DNA of 64,000 nt from Prinia subflava. Lineage: Eukaryota; Chordata; Aves; Passeriformes; Cisticolidae. The notes beneath the pieces are model-generated. The model was not told the origin of the DNA, made no database searches, and saw only the letters and a list, made by a program, of their open reading frames with translations. Each line of letters opens with the position of its first letter. Positions within the stretch are counted from its first letter, which is position 1. Positions 35,001 to 43,322 of the stretch are shown here, one piece after another. Location: assembly GCF_021018805.1 (NCBI RefSeq), contig NC_086259.1, forward strand, positions 18,247,501 to 18,311,500, in the 5' to 3' direction. Made by a program: the position numbers and the translations under genes.

Positions 35001-36171
35001 TTTACTGGTTTTATTCTAACAATTGATATTCCTGAATACTTTAGAGCATCTCAGGAAATTAAACAGACTAAGACAGGAAAGCTATGGCTGTTAAATATGG
35101 GGGGTTTGATATAGATTACGAGGGTCAGAATTTTCCAGTTTGATAAATTGGATTTAGGTGAAAAACCTCTTGTTTCTTTGAATATTTTCTATCTCAGTCT
35201 TGCTTTCACTTATCTTTTATACTAAAAGATAACTTTTTATTGGGATGGCAAACTGTGCCTCAGCTAAGAATAAATCCCACCAATCCCAGGGATGTGCAAT
35301 GTGAGCAGTCAGTGCTGATCTGAGAGGTGAGGGAAACCAGAGAGCTCCTCCCAGCAGGGGTGAAGATTTGGAAAGTGTTATTTACACTCAGCAATAAGGA
35401 GCAGCTTCATGCTGTGAGATCCACCAGACAGTGAAATAACTTTCCCAAGATTCAGGTTAACCCCTACCCTTTGGGACACTGGAAATAACCTTGGGTAAAG
35501 ATACACACCCAAACAGGAATGAGAAAAGATTTCCTTGAGGGTCCTCACCCTTGTTGCAATGTTTATTTTGTGGGAATATGGAATTCTGTATTTCTCCTGG
35601 GTTTTTTCAGTGCAGTAGGACCCCTTTCCCCAAGCAGCTCGGAGTCAGAGCATCCGGGGACACCTGTGCAGGTTGAAAATGAATATCCATATTTATTGTC
35701 ATTTAACGTGAGCTGAGCTGGCCTTTCCCACTGCCAGCACTATGAGCCAAGTCAGACAGGCCCTGGGAACCTGCCAGCTTACTTGACAACTGTTTTTTTA
35801 GGAAAAAACATATTCCTCTTTATGCCTGAATCTCTGCACAAGGGAGCACAGTGTTCCTTGGATAAAAGCTAGGGTTGTAGGAGAGTCTGTTGTCTTCCAG
35901 CTCCTTTTGTTGGCATTACCACTAAAGATTTGGATTGAAAACACAAAGCAAAGGTGAAACCACGGATTTGTGCCGCTTCTTTTTCATCCTTCATCTTTCT
36001 CCTGCTCCTGGTACGAAAGAGATAGGAGAAATTCAGAGTTGCCCGGTTGGGTTCTGCAGTGTCTTCATCTGGCTCATTCCATGTTTGTTTTCTTTTCCTC
36101 TCTCCTCTGTCTGCAGCCTGAAGAACCCTGCAGACGGGAACGCTTTCCGAATCTTTGCCGTGAAGCAGTAA
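13851..36171 (+). CDS. CRISPLD2: CRISPLD2, secreted cysteine-rich CAP/LCCL-domain protein (14 coding exons, complete)
   Basis: Joining the 14 exons listed separately gives 1506 bases: 501 codons plus TAA, every junction in phase, against about 497 residues in human. The protein has a hydrophobic signal peptide (about 1-23), a furin-type RSKR at 47-50, a CAP/SCP domain (about 57-203, with HNKLR and HYTQIVW), a Cys-rich CRISP-like hinge (218-235), an acidic/Lys-rich linker (238-288) and two LCCL domains (about 289-385 and 390-495), each with a SSSIC...AAVHAG or AAIHYG core. CRISPLD2 is an extracellular, LPS-binding glycoprotein active in mesenchyme, lung and craniofacial development (family knowledge). 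An N-glycosylation sequon NSS is at 28-30. CRISPLD1 is the paralogue. The RSKYQH-type N-terminus and synteny with USP10 favour CRISPLD2. Confidence 0.96.
14094..19247 (+). other. CRISPLD2 intron after coding exon 1
   Basis: About 5.2 kb, the largest intron. A weak CR1-like antisense segment lies at about 14272-14470. No exon is recognised. Stretches around 17030-17180 and 18130-18260 look less repeat-like and could be conserved noncoding DNA, which I cannot test. Confidence 0.8.
14272..14470 (-). mobile_element. Degenerate CR1-like fragment, antisense
   Basis: TTGGTTGGAAGGGGCTGCTG, a GGAGTCCATCC-type string and later CCAGCCTGCCTCAGCAGGTT resemble the antisense of an older CR1 3' region. Divergence is high. 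Confidence 0.4.
19248..19366 (+). CDS. CRISPLD2: CRISPLD2 coding exon 2 (CAP domain)
   Basis: Residues 82-121 begin [17 protein letters not shown] and end [11 protein letters not shown]. The acceptor is CCTGCAG and the donor GTGAGA; entry phase 0, exit phase 2. GQNL replaces the GENL common in CAP proteins, as it does in human CRISPLD2. Confidence 0.96.
21124..21358 (-). mobile_element. CR1 LINE 3'-end fragment, antisense
   Basis: Starts with the CR1 tail in antisense (ATCATAGAAACACACAACAG), then TTTGGGTTGGAAGGGACCTC, CCATGGGCAGGGACACCTCC, TTGCTCCAAGCCCTGTCCAA and GGCACCTGTGCCAGGGCCTC. Well preserved, so relatively young. Confidence 0.93.
21380..21399 (+). repeat. Poly-T tract
   Basis: About 19 T in a row, between the CR1 fragment and coding exon 3. 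Confidence 0.9.
21457..21589 (+). CDS. CRISPLD2: CRISPLD2 coding exon 3 (CAP domain)
   Basis: Residues 122-165: [18 protein letters not shown], then the Cys-rich [10 protein letters not shown] and MCTHYTQ, with the conserved CAP His at about 162. A CR1 fragment and a poly-T run end about 55 bases before it. The donor is CAG|GTAAGG. Confidence 0.96.
21693..21808 (+). CDS. CRISPLD2: CRISPLD2 coding exon 4 (CAP domain end)
   Basis: Residues 166-204: [35 protein letters not shown]. It completes the two CRISP-type signature regions. It is separated from the previous exon by an intron of only about 103 bases. It exits in phase 2 at GTAAGG. Confidence 0.96.
21809..23140 (+). other. CRISPLD2 intron after coding exon 4
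   Basis: About 1.3 kb. No repeat or exon is recognised; the 3' part (22860-22990) is AT-rich. Confidence 0.85.
23141..23241 (+). CDS. CRISPLD2: CRISPLD2 coding exon 5 (Cys-rich hinge)
   Basis: Residues 205-237: [15 protein letters not shown], then [14 protein letters not shown]. The acceptor is CTCCCAG and the donor AAAG|GTACCT, exiting in phase 1. This is the CRISP-like cysteine cluster following the CAP domain. Confidence 0.96.
23781..23935 (+). repeat. Intronic duplicated segment, copy 1
   Basis: Shares with 24311-24485 the strings AAAACATATTATTAGG, CAGGATCTCCTGGG, TCATTCCTCTCCTCCCAAGT, AAAACAGGGAGAT and CCTGGAGACCTGCCCAAAGC. Identity is close to 90 percent by eye outside one gap. Confidence 0.9.
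24311..24485 (+). repeat. Intronic duplicated segment, copy 2
   Basis: Same orientation as copy 1, starting about 530 bases further on, with about 20 extra bases after CCTCCAG. It could be a local segmental duplication or two insertions of one repeat family. Confidence 0.9.
24475..24525 (+). repeat. 21-bp tandem duplication upstream of coding exon 6
   Basis: Two perfect copies of TTATTTTGCTTTTGTGAGTGA (21 bases) plus a partial third (TTATTCTGC), ending 18 bases before the exon. They lie in the expected branch-point and pyrimidine-tract zone. Confidence 0.9.
24544..24696 (+). CDS. CRISPLD2: CRISPLD2 coding exon 6 (interdomain linker)
   Basis: Residues 238-288 form an acidic Glu/Gln-rich stretch ([20 protein letters not shown]) followed by a Lys-rich one ([12 protein letters not shown]) before ESYM. 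It is the least conserved part relative to human. The acceptor is an unusual CCAAG. Phase requires this start, because the split codon G|AT gives Asp. The donor is ATGA|GTAAGG. Confidence 0.9.
   Translation: MTATRTPSLLRQTRPTRWRSRRSSSQCRSTCKKTNPAKPPRPGKSPQSPT
24785..24846 (+). repeat. Imperfect tandem duplication, about 34-bp unit
   Basis: GGGATAAAGGAGCTGGGAGG occurs twice with a GTTTTTGGGCTCA-type spacer. Confidence 0.8.
24985..25400 (-). mobile_element. CR1 LINE 3'-end fragment, antisense (longest copy here)
   Basis: Contains the antisense CR1 3' end (TTTGGTTTGGAAGGGACCTC; CATGGCAGGGACACCTTCC; GGTTGCTCCAAGCCCTGTCC) and extends upstream into CCCTCTGGCACTGGGAGCC, CCTGTGTCCTGTCC and CTCTCCAGGTGAGCACCC. 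The last is CR1 sequence 5' to the usual truncation point. Confidence 0.93.
26021..26081 (+). CDS. CRISPLD2: CRISPLD2 coding exon 7 (start of LCCL domain 1)
   Basis: Residues 289-309: [19 protein letters not shown] and N, R. The acceptor is TCCCCAG and the donor CAG|GTAGAG. It carries the three cysteines that begin the first LCCL domain. Confidence 0.95.
26082..26763 (+). other. CRISPLD2 intron after coding exon 7
   Basis: About 0.7 kb, AT-rich, with no exon or repeat recognised. Confidence 0.85.
26764..26830 (+). CDS. CRISPLD2: CRISPLD2 coding exon 8 (LCCL domain 1)
   Basis: Residues 310-331: [20 protein letters not shown], then ES. The acceptor is CCCTAG and the donor AGT|GTAAGT. CPAGC is the classic LCCL motif. 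Confidence 0.95.
26831..27809 (+). other. CRISPLD2 intron after coding exon 8
   Basis: About 1.0 kb, AT-rich, with a poly-A tract at 27554-27569. No exon or mobile element is recognised. Confidence 0.85.
27810..27940 (+). CDS. CRISPLD2: CRISPLD2 coding exon 9 (LCCL domain 1 core)
   Basis: Residues 332-374: [27 protein letters not shown]..., TRNGVESF. The acceptor is TTGGCAG and the donor CAG|GTACTG. It carries the conserved LCCL YxxxSxIC-A-A-H-G core. Confidence 0.96.
28084..28127 (+). CDS. CRISPLD2: CRISPLD2 coding exon 10 (44 bp microexon-like)
   Basis: Residues 375-389 ([15 protein letters not shown]) close LCCL domain 1. The acceptor is TTTACAG and the donor CAA|GTAAGT. An intron of about 143 bases separates it from the previous exon. 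Confidence 0.94.
28128..29036 (+). other. CRISPLD2 intron after coding exon 10
   Basis: About 0.9 kb; nothing beyond ordinary intron sequence is recognised. Confidence 0.85.
29037..29109 (+). CDS. CRISPLD2: CRISPLD2 coding exon 11 (start of LCCL domain 2)
   Basis: Residues 390-413: [20 protein letters not shown], then SHCP. The acceptor is TTGGCAG and the donor AAG|GTAACG. Three cysteines match the first half of the second LCCL domain. Confidence 0.95.
29110..29789 (+). other. CRISPLD2 intron after coding exon 11
   Basis: About 0.7 kb. A small inverted repeat around 29360-29383 (GCACACTC ... GAGTGTGC) is the only structure noted. Confidence 0.85.
29790..29865 (+). CDS. CRISPLD2: CRISPLD2 coding exon 12 (LCCL domain 2)
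   Basis: Residues 414-439: [20 protein letters not shown], then TNVYAD. The acceptor is TTCTAG and the donor GAT|GTGAGT. Third positions are notably GC-rich compared with the AT-rich flanks. Confidence 0.96.
31781..31912 (-). mobile_element. CR1 LINE 3'-end fragment, antisense
   Basis: GATCATAGAACCATGGGATG, TTTGGGTTGGAAGGGACTTC, CCATGGGCAGGGACATTTTC, TTGCTCCAAGCCCTGTCCAA: the antisense CR1 tail and 3'UTR, truncated. Confidence 0.9.
32121..32172 (+). repeat. GGAT/GGAG tetranucleotide microsatellite
   Basis: About 13 units of GGAT with some GGAG or GGGAT variants; likely length-polymorphic. Confidence 0.9.
33597..33820 (+). mobile_element. CR1 LINE 3'-end fragment, sense
   Basis: GGGAGGGTGGGCAGGCCCTG, CACAGGTGCCCAGAGAAGCT, GGCCAGGCTGGACAGGGCTG and a tail TTTCCAACCCAAACCATTCC followed by ATGAGTCTAGAATG, close to the CR1 3' terminus. 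Confidence 0.93.
34076..34209 (+). CDS. CRISPLD2: CRISPLD2 coding exon 13 (LCCL domain 2 core)
   Basis: Residues 440-483: [43 protein letters not shown]. The acceptor is TTTTCAG. The donor is AGAG|GTGGGG, weaker than the others; the frame stays open into the intron until 34270. Confidence 0.96.
34210..36116 (+). other. CRISPLD2 last intron
   Basis: About 1.9 kb, AT-rich in the middle. A perfect 10-bp inverted repeat with a 3-base spacer is at 35210-35232. No exon or mobile element is recognised. Confidence 0.85.
36117..36171 (+). CDS. CRISPLD2: CRISPLD2 coding exon 14 (C-terminus, stop TAA)
   Basis: Residues 484-501: [18 protein letters not shown], then TAA at 36169-36171. The acceptor is TCTGCAG. 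The FRIFAVKQ end matches the vertebrate CRISPLD2 C-terminus (FRIFAVRQ in human). Confidence 0.96.
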
Positions 36172-37796
36172 CCCCCAGGGAAGGTGCAGGTTTCTTTGGG
36201 AGAGCTCTCTGCTGATCTCCAGAGACACCAAAGCTCCTCTGAGCGCCATCAGCTCTGCCCGTACCCTCCTTGCCGACCTCCTTCAGGGAATTCCAAAAGA
36301 AAAAGGGGGAAAAAAGAAAACCCCCCCAAGAAAAGACCCCAGGTTCTGACTCAGCTGTTGGCATCTCATCGCACCCGTGCAGCGTTGTATCTCTTTGTCT
36401 CGTGTTTTTTTGTTTCTCTAGGGGCATTCAGCGACCATAAACTGTTCTAAGTTTCATTTTACCAGAGGTGTTGCTACACAGAACGGCGGTGGCTCCATGT
36501 GCAGCCGATTCAGGGATCTCAGCCTGGCCTGGATGGTGTTTTTAGGGTGTGAAGCTTCTCCTGGGATGGGCGTGAGGATGAGCAGACTCGGGAGTGAGCG
36601 GCTGTCCAGGCGCTGGGCACTTTGAAATGAGAAACTCATTGAAAAATTGCATTGTCTGAGGAGAGGATGGGTTTGACAGAGTGCTTTTGTGGATGTTGGA
36701 TGGTTTCTGTGCAAAAGAGGGTGAAAAGTGGTGTTTTCCCGCTGAGGTGGTGTGCAGCAGCACCGCTGTGTGAGGCTGCTGGGTACCTCGAATGATGGGG
36801 TTTGGGGATGATCTTTGGCAGCCAAAAGTGAGGTTTTGTGGGCCTGGAGCAGGGTGTAAAATGGTGGCAGAGATCCTCACTGCAGAAAAGGAGGCCACCA
36901 AGTAATCCAAAGAGCAGGTTTGGTGTTTGCTGGTCAAACACTCCCAGGTATTTTGCAGGTCTGGCAACCTCTGAGCAGTCAGAGAATCGGGGCTCCTGTG
37001 CTGGCACATCTCATCCTATACTCCACGCTGTAACTTCAGTTAAATGCAGTGTACTGGTTTATACAGCAGTGCTGGTTGTTTTATAGTAGTTAAGTAGTGA
37101 TAAAATTAACCTTATTTCTGCTAGGAATGGTTGCATCTGTAGGAAGCGGGTTCACTTTCCCTTTGTGAAGCTCCTTGTGGTGTGTGCAGTTCTGAGACTT
37201 TAAAGATGCAGCTTAAATTGGAGTAGATGAATTTTTCCTGTCCAATTTGTGAAGAAAAGAGATCCCCACCTTCAGTGCAAATACCTGTGATATCCAGGGA
37301 TGCTGTACCTGGATTTGATATCCAGGATGGTGGGTTTTGCAAAACTCATTAAGGTGCTATAATGATGTTATTCTGTATTTTGATATTTTTGTCTTGACGT
37401 GCACCCAAATGCATTTCAAAACCAAGAGAAGGGCTCAGCATGAGTTGCTTTTTTAAGGCAGAGGAATATTCTCTGCTGCATATTGGAAATGAATTTTTAT
37501 GATTGGTCTAAACACAAATCTGGTGGGTTTTTGATGCACACACATCCAGTGACTTCTCAGTCACGAGAAGACAAAGTCAAAAATCAACAGTGGTTCTTCA
37601 GTTCTTGTAAATGCACAGTCCTTCTGCTCAAAAACCAAATTGTAATTTTGGATAACAAGTGGGAAAAGTGTTTCCCTCTGTTTGGCAGATGTTTCACAGC
37701 TGCTCTTATGCCCAGAACATGTTTGGTTTAATCTAGACAGATACAAGAGCCATCTCATCAAGGTCTTTCAAAGCACCGGCCAAAAACATTTGTATG

Positions 37797-37802
37797 ATTA
37801 AA
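37797..37802 (+). terminator. Possible proximal CRISPLD2 poly(A) signal ATTAAA
   Basis: ATTAAA followed by TGCTTCTTTAATTCTG. It could define a 1.6 kb 3'UTR isoform. This is a sequence match only. Confidence 0.3.
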
Positions 37803-39443
37803 TGCTTCTTTAATTCTGTAAACACCATGAAATCAGCAAGGAAATGACATTTAAATGACATTTATCACTCCATTTGTCCCACCACTGGGATTTATTTCTC
37901 CGTAAAATCTGAATTTGGAAAGGAACCTTTTGTAAAACCTGAAATTGGAGCTGCCTTGAACTGTCTCCAAAAATACTGCACAGAAAAGCTAATTTTGGGG
38001 TGGACAGAGAGAAGTGACTCTTCATGTCATCTTTATGTAGTATTGTCATCCAAGGTGTACAGTATTGACTTTAGGTAGGAAAACTGAACTATTTCTTTGT
38101 CTTAGTAGGTAAATTGGTGTTAAAAACAGCTGGAACATGTCCTAGAAAAGCTGCTGGATGGGAGCATTTGAGATGTTGGCAGAGAGGAAAAGCCTCCCTG
38201 TTTGTGCCCGCTGTGAAGCCTCGGGGTGGGCAGGGTCTGGTCCAAGCCCACCCAACGCTGCAGCAGGAATCTGGGACACCCTGGGCCACACGGGCTGGGA
38301 ATTGAACTGGAGGGAGTGAGGGATGCAGTCAGGTTCATGGGGACTGCAAGAGCACATAAAACACCTCGACTCTAGTGTGGGATCCATGAAAATCACGGAT
38401 GGAATGCGATGGGAAGGGAACTTGAGGGCTCTTGGAGTAAAACCCAGGGGATTACTGTGAGCACATAAAAAATCCAAGCAGCTGGGGATGTACCTAGGTG
38501 ATGGAAAGGGGACAGGGGAAGGGTCATTATTCCAACAGAAATATCCTAAAATGCTTAATTCAAGTTACAATTGCGTATTTTTATCTTCAGCCAACTGGTT
38601 TGGATTTTTAGAAACCGATGTTAATTTAAGTCTGTATCTGTTTATTTTTGTATTTGTTGTACAAAAGAGAAATTGTGACTTTACTACACAAATATTTTTC
38701 GAGGTCCTGGGTGCTATTAACTTAAACATACCTCCACCAGAATTAGGGGCCATCAGGCCCCCCGAGGCAGTCATGACCTATCAATGACTTGCAATCATGT
38801 GTGCTAGCTATTCATAAACACGTGGGACAGTACCAGTTTTCAGCCAAATATTGACAGATTTTATTCCTGATACCATGACGTTTCTCAGCCTGCTATATTT
38901 CAGTGCAGCTTAAAGATGCATCACGTCTGTATCTCACCAGGCTGTTCCTCCTCAGCCCCAGCTCAGCACATCTGTAGGCACCTGAAGCATCCGGGTGTAG
39001 CCAAAGCTGATGCTGCCTGGTTGTTCTTTTCCAATAATTTGGGATTTGGAGGCGTTGCAGGACACCTGGCTCAGCCAAATCTCCAGGATACACAACCAGG
39101 GTGAAATCCAGAGCCTGTGCTGGTGGGGCCTTGGCTCCACTCATTCCTTCTTTTTGAGACTTTCAGCCAACAGCTGGTTGAGGAGGGTCCAGTTGGTCAA
39201 TTGTGCAGTCTAAATATTTAGGGCCAGTTCATAGAGTTGCTTTTCTTTTTTTTTTTCTATGAAAAATGGTGTATTTTACTTCCTATGTATAAAAGTTACT
39301 TGTAAATTTTTGTTTGCCTTTGCATGTTTTCCAAGGGGCCGTGGTTGTTTATAAACTAGATTTTTTTTTTCTAAATACGGAATTGTAAAATATCTTTTCC
39401 TCCCTACCCTTCCATTTTCTTTTGATTTCTGAATTATTTGTGA

Positions 39444-39449
39444 AATAAA
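39444..39449 (+). terminator. CRISPLD2 distal poly(A) signal AATAAA
   Basis: AATAAA followed by a CTTCCTTTGTCTTT-type element within about 30 bases. It is the strongest 3'-end candidate after the CRISPLD2 stop. Confidence 0.7.
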
Positions 39450-40499
39450 ACTTTCCCGGAATGAATGCTTCCTTTGTCTTTAATGCTCAGCCAGAGTTGG
39501 GTTTGTGTTCAGAAGAGCTGTTTGGGATTAATCCTGGGGACTGGAGTGTCCCCTGGAGACTCCAAATGAGATTGGGATGTGCAAAGCCTGTTCCACAAAC
39601 AAATAAACTACCCAGCACCCAGGCATTAAAACCCAATCTTTACCCCATCAAAAATAAGAGGTATTCTTAGTGAAATATAGTGAGAGTAAGGGAAAATCAC
39701 TGCCTGTCTGTGAATCCCTGCAACCTAAGGGCTGGTTGGATTAATGGGTTGGAAATTGTGTTTAATGATTTAGTGCTGCAAAATACAAGTGAGGTGAACT
39801 CCTCCCCACCTGAGCAGGCTGCTGTGAATTGCACCCTCTTTTTTTGAAAGGAAAAGTAATTTTGTAATTCTCTTTGAAATTTTCTCCAGGCTCATCCTTG
39901 CTGACAGCACCACAAATCAAATCAGGTTTTTTTTTTCCCCTGGTAATCCAACCCCATTTGGTTAAAGGAGCAACACTGGGAGGTTCATAACTCATCCTCC
40001 AGACAATGAGCACCAGATGGATTTTGACCAAAAATGTGGGCTGGACCATGGGATGGAGTCCTGATTGACCAGGCCATGAATTTTGCATTTTTTCATTACC
40101 TATACAAGAGGATTAATGTTAAATCCAGAGATGTTTGCTTTACTTCAGGGCTGGGCTGATGCAGTTATGGTTGAACAGTATTTCCCTGTACACCCCAGCC
40201 TAGGATTGACGATTTAACATCATTATTCTTTTCTGTCAAAGAGAAGTTTCATGGCTCCTACATGCTCTGCAATTCCAAACTGCTCATTTGAATTTTCTGT
40301 GTGCTTTCATTCTCCCATTCTTACTGCTGCAAAAGTACCTCCTTTGCTGGAAATATTGGGAAGATTTTCCCAAGCAGAGCTCAAAGGTAAGTAAAGAGGG
40401 GAATTCAGGGTAATGGTTATTGTCAGGCTGCCTAGAGCATCCTATTAATGACAACAGTTTTTTGATATCCTATTTGTTGGTGCTACAAAACGCCCCACT

Positions 40500-40562
40500 G
40501 TGTGATTTGAAACTGGATGATATTAAAAGTCCCTTCCAACTAAATCCATTCTCTGAATTTCG
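40500..40562 (+). mobile_element. Short CR1 3'-tail fragment, sense
   Basis: AACTGGATGATATTAAAAGT, CCCTTCCAACTAAATCCATT and CTCTGAATTTC parallel the CR1 terminus (GATGATCTTAAAGGTCCC, CCAACCTAAACCATTC). Confidence 0.7.
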
Positions 40563-43001
40563 TGGTAAAATTTAGGTCCTGGTTGGCCTAGAGAGCAAAA
40601 CCTCAAATTTTAGGGCTGAACCTAACCCATCCTTTGGGTTACCTTCCCATCTTTTGACACTGTGTCTGATTTTGTCTTCTCCTGCTCAAGCCCTGGGCTT
40701 TGTCCTGTGTTTGTTGGTGTTTTTACAAATCCTGCATGAGAGCAACAAAACAAAGCTGTGCCTTCCTCCTGCCCAACGGGTGTGAAATGCAGGTAAGTGA
40801 AGGCTGAGGGTGAAACACATGGGCAGGGGAAAAATAAATTCTTTTTTCCCCATCTGGGGTGGGATTCAGATTCTGCTTTAGCTGAGAAGGTGTAAAGATT
40901 GGAAAGGCTGAAGGAAACATAGGGGAAAGGAAAGAGAAACGCAGGAGGAGCTGAGTGAGGGTGGCAGATCTGACATTCCCACATTTCTGGGAATCCTTGG
41001 GGACTGACAAGCAGCCCGGCTCTCTCTGCTTGCTGCTTCAGGCACAAATATCTCGTTGCTGGTTGTTTTGCCTGCTTAAGGCTGCTCCTCAGCCCGTGCT
41101 GAGCTCATCAGAGCCTATGTATAGCACGGGCATACCTTGGGGTGGGTGCCCTTCCAGAAACCCACAGTCATTTATAGGATGTGATATTTCCAAGGCCATT
41201 TTGCAAACCATGGGGTTGGCTCTCATTTACACTAAGAGCGTCCTTTAAGGCACTTAGGAGGCATTTATGCCACTTTAGGGTGTGGAGAGAGCAGCGTAAA
41301 GAAGCCTCAGTGTAAACAGAAACCACCCTCCTATGGTGTTGACAGTGGTTAAAATTGGGTCACGGAGTTAAGTCAACACACAAGGTCTGCCTTGTGCAGC
41401 TCCCTCTGCTCCTCTCCCGGGGCAGGGCTGTCCACAGAGCCCCTCAGGCACAAGGAGGGAGATCCAGTGTCCAAAGGAACACGAGGATATTTATAGCAGG
41501 TGAAAAGTCAGGGGGCGCAGGTGGAACGGGAGAGCTGGAGGCAGAAGGGAGCAAAATAAATTCGGAGCTTTGGGATGTGTCACAGGGGCTGGTTCTGTGA
41601 GGTTTGGGCTCCTGGGGGTGGCTGTGGCCAGGGGGGGACCTGCCAACACATACAACTGTCCCGAGGAGTGCTTGATTGGTATCTGAAGTTTTTATTTCAG
41701 TAGCTGCCTCAAGGCTTGTTTTTGCACATCTGTCTTTTGCACATGTGGAAGCTGAGAAAATATAACCTATGAGCTAAGCCCAGGGGCCAGAGGACAAACT
41801 TGTCAGAAACAAGTCTCAAAATCAACCTAATTTCCCTCCCCACCAGCTGAGCAGGCTTTGTAAGTTTGAAAAAAGAGAGTAAAACCCAACAGAGATTGAC
41901 TGTAGGAAGTCGGGGTATTCATTCCATCTTACTTGATGTGCTTTTAATGAAAATATGGTTTCTATCAATGCAGGGAGCTCCAAAACTGCATCAGTACCTC
42001 TGCTGGAAGAAACAGGCTGAAAAATCAGGTGACACTTGGAAGGGAAGAGTACAAGGAATAATAAAGGATGGAGAGCAACAGCTCAGCCCAACTGAGATAA
42101 AGAGTCAAAAGCAATCACATTATGGCCAAGGAGATAAAAGTCCTATCAGGTGTGAAAGGATCAGCAAGGCAGGTGAGAAACCTTTCAGCTTTGCCTCCTC
42201 TGTGCAGGTCTCTGGTGCAATATGACAATGCCTGGGTTTGAGCTGTTACTGCCTGGAAAATATTCAGCTGCCTGAGGGAAGTCCAGGAGGAAAGAGAGAG
42301 AGGCCTGAGAGCTAAAACAACTCCTGAGAAAGCAGGAGAGACCTCTGAGGGTGAAAACAGTGAGGAAGAGGATGGCTGAAGAGTGTAAAGGTACAGTAAA
42401 GGGAGAAAGGGTTCCTCATGCCCAAAGGGGCTCCACTGGAAAGGGATGGGCTTAAAATGTAGTAGGAAACACCAAGACCATTGGTACAGGCTCTGACTGG
42501 AGCAGATTATCACTGTGGTCTTTTCAAGCCACTATTCCAGGTTTTTAAGATTATTCTAGGTGGCAACTCCTGGAATGAGATCCTGCTTTGAGTGGAGGAT
42601 GGACTAGAAATTGTCTTGATGGTCCTCCCAGGTGTTTTCTTTTCTATCAGTTTCAAAGTTAAAGGAAATATTCCATCATGTGAGAATGGCTGTCCTCTGT
42701 TTGGACCAGGATGGTGCACAGGCAGGGACTGACATTTTTCCTGTGGGTGACACAGAGAGATGATCTGAAGGCAGAAGAAGCCTGGGTAGTGTCATGGCAG
42801 TCATGATAAAATGTAGTAATTTTTCTTTAAAGTCTTTGCTGTTCAGGTTTTTTTGGTTGGTGTTTTGAGGTTTTTTTTTTTGTTTTTTTTTTTGCCTTTT
42901 GGCAGACATTAATTGAGGTACAGCTGCAGATGGACCCGTGGCCCTTGTGTCTGAGATAAAACAGTGGGGACAACCCTTCAGAAATGCTGCTCTGAAATGC
43001 T

Positions 43002-43322
43002 GGCAAAGGGTGATTTAGGGCATCCCCTGGGGTGTCACTGAGCCTGACCTGGCAAGGAAGGGCTGATTTAGGGCATCCCATGGGGTGTCACTGAGCCAGG
43101 CCTGGTGAGGAAGGGCTGATTTAGGGCATTCATTCCCTGGGGTGTCACTGAGCCAGGCCTGGTGAGGAAGGGCTGATTTAGGACATCCCCTGGGGTGTCA
43201 CTGAGCCAGGCTTGGCGAGGAAGGGCTGATTTAGGGCATCCCATGGGGTGTCACTGAGCCAGGCTTGGCGAGGAAGGGCTGATTTAGGGCATTCATCCCC
43301 TGGGGTGTCACTGTGCCAGACT
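43002..43322 (+). repeat. Minisatellite, 53-bp unit, six copies
   Basis: Repeating GGGCTGATTTAGGGCATCCC, CTGGGGTGTCACTGAGCC and AGGCCTGGTGAGGAA. GATTTAGG starts at 43012, 43065, 43118, 43175, 43228 and 43281; period 53, once 57 because of a 4-base insertion (ATTC) that recurs in the last copy. It is not a CRISPR array: there are no unique spacers. Confidence 0.95.

Larger units (their letters stand above)
36172..39465 (+). other. CRISPLD2: CRISPLD2 3' untranslated region
   Basis: About 3.3 kb from the TAA to the AATAAA at 39444-39449, followed by a T-rich downstream element. Its length resembles the long human 3'UTR. The last 250 bases are T/A-rich with runs of T at 39247-39256 and 39361-39370. 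An ATTAAA at 37797-37802 could give a shorter form. No repeat element is seen inside, in contrast to the flanking DNA. Confidence 0.75.

Noticed and set aside
43002..43322. CRISPR-like regular repeats
   Set aside because: Contiguous 53-bp units without unique spacers in a vertebrate genome; it is a minisatellite.
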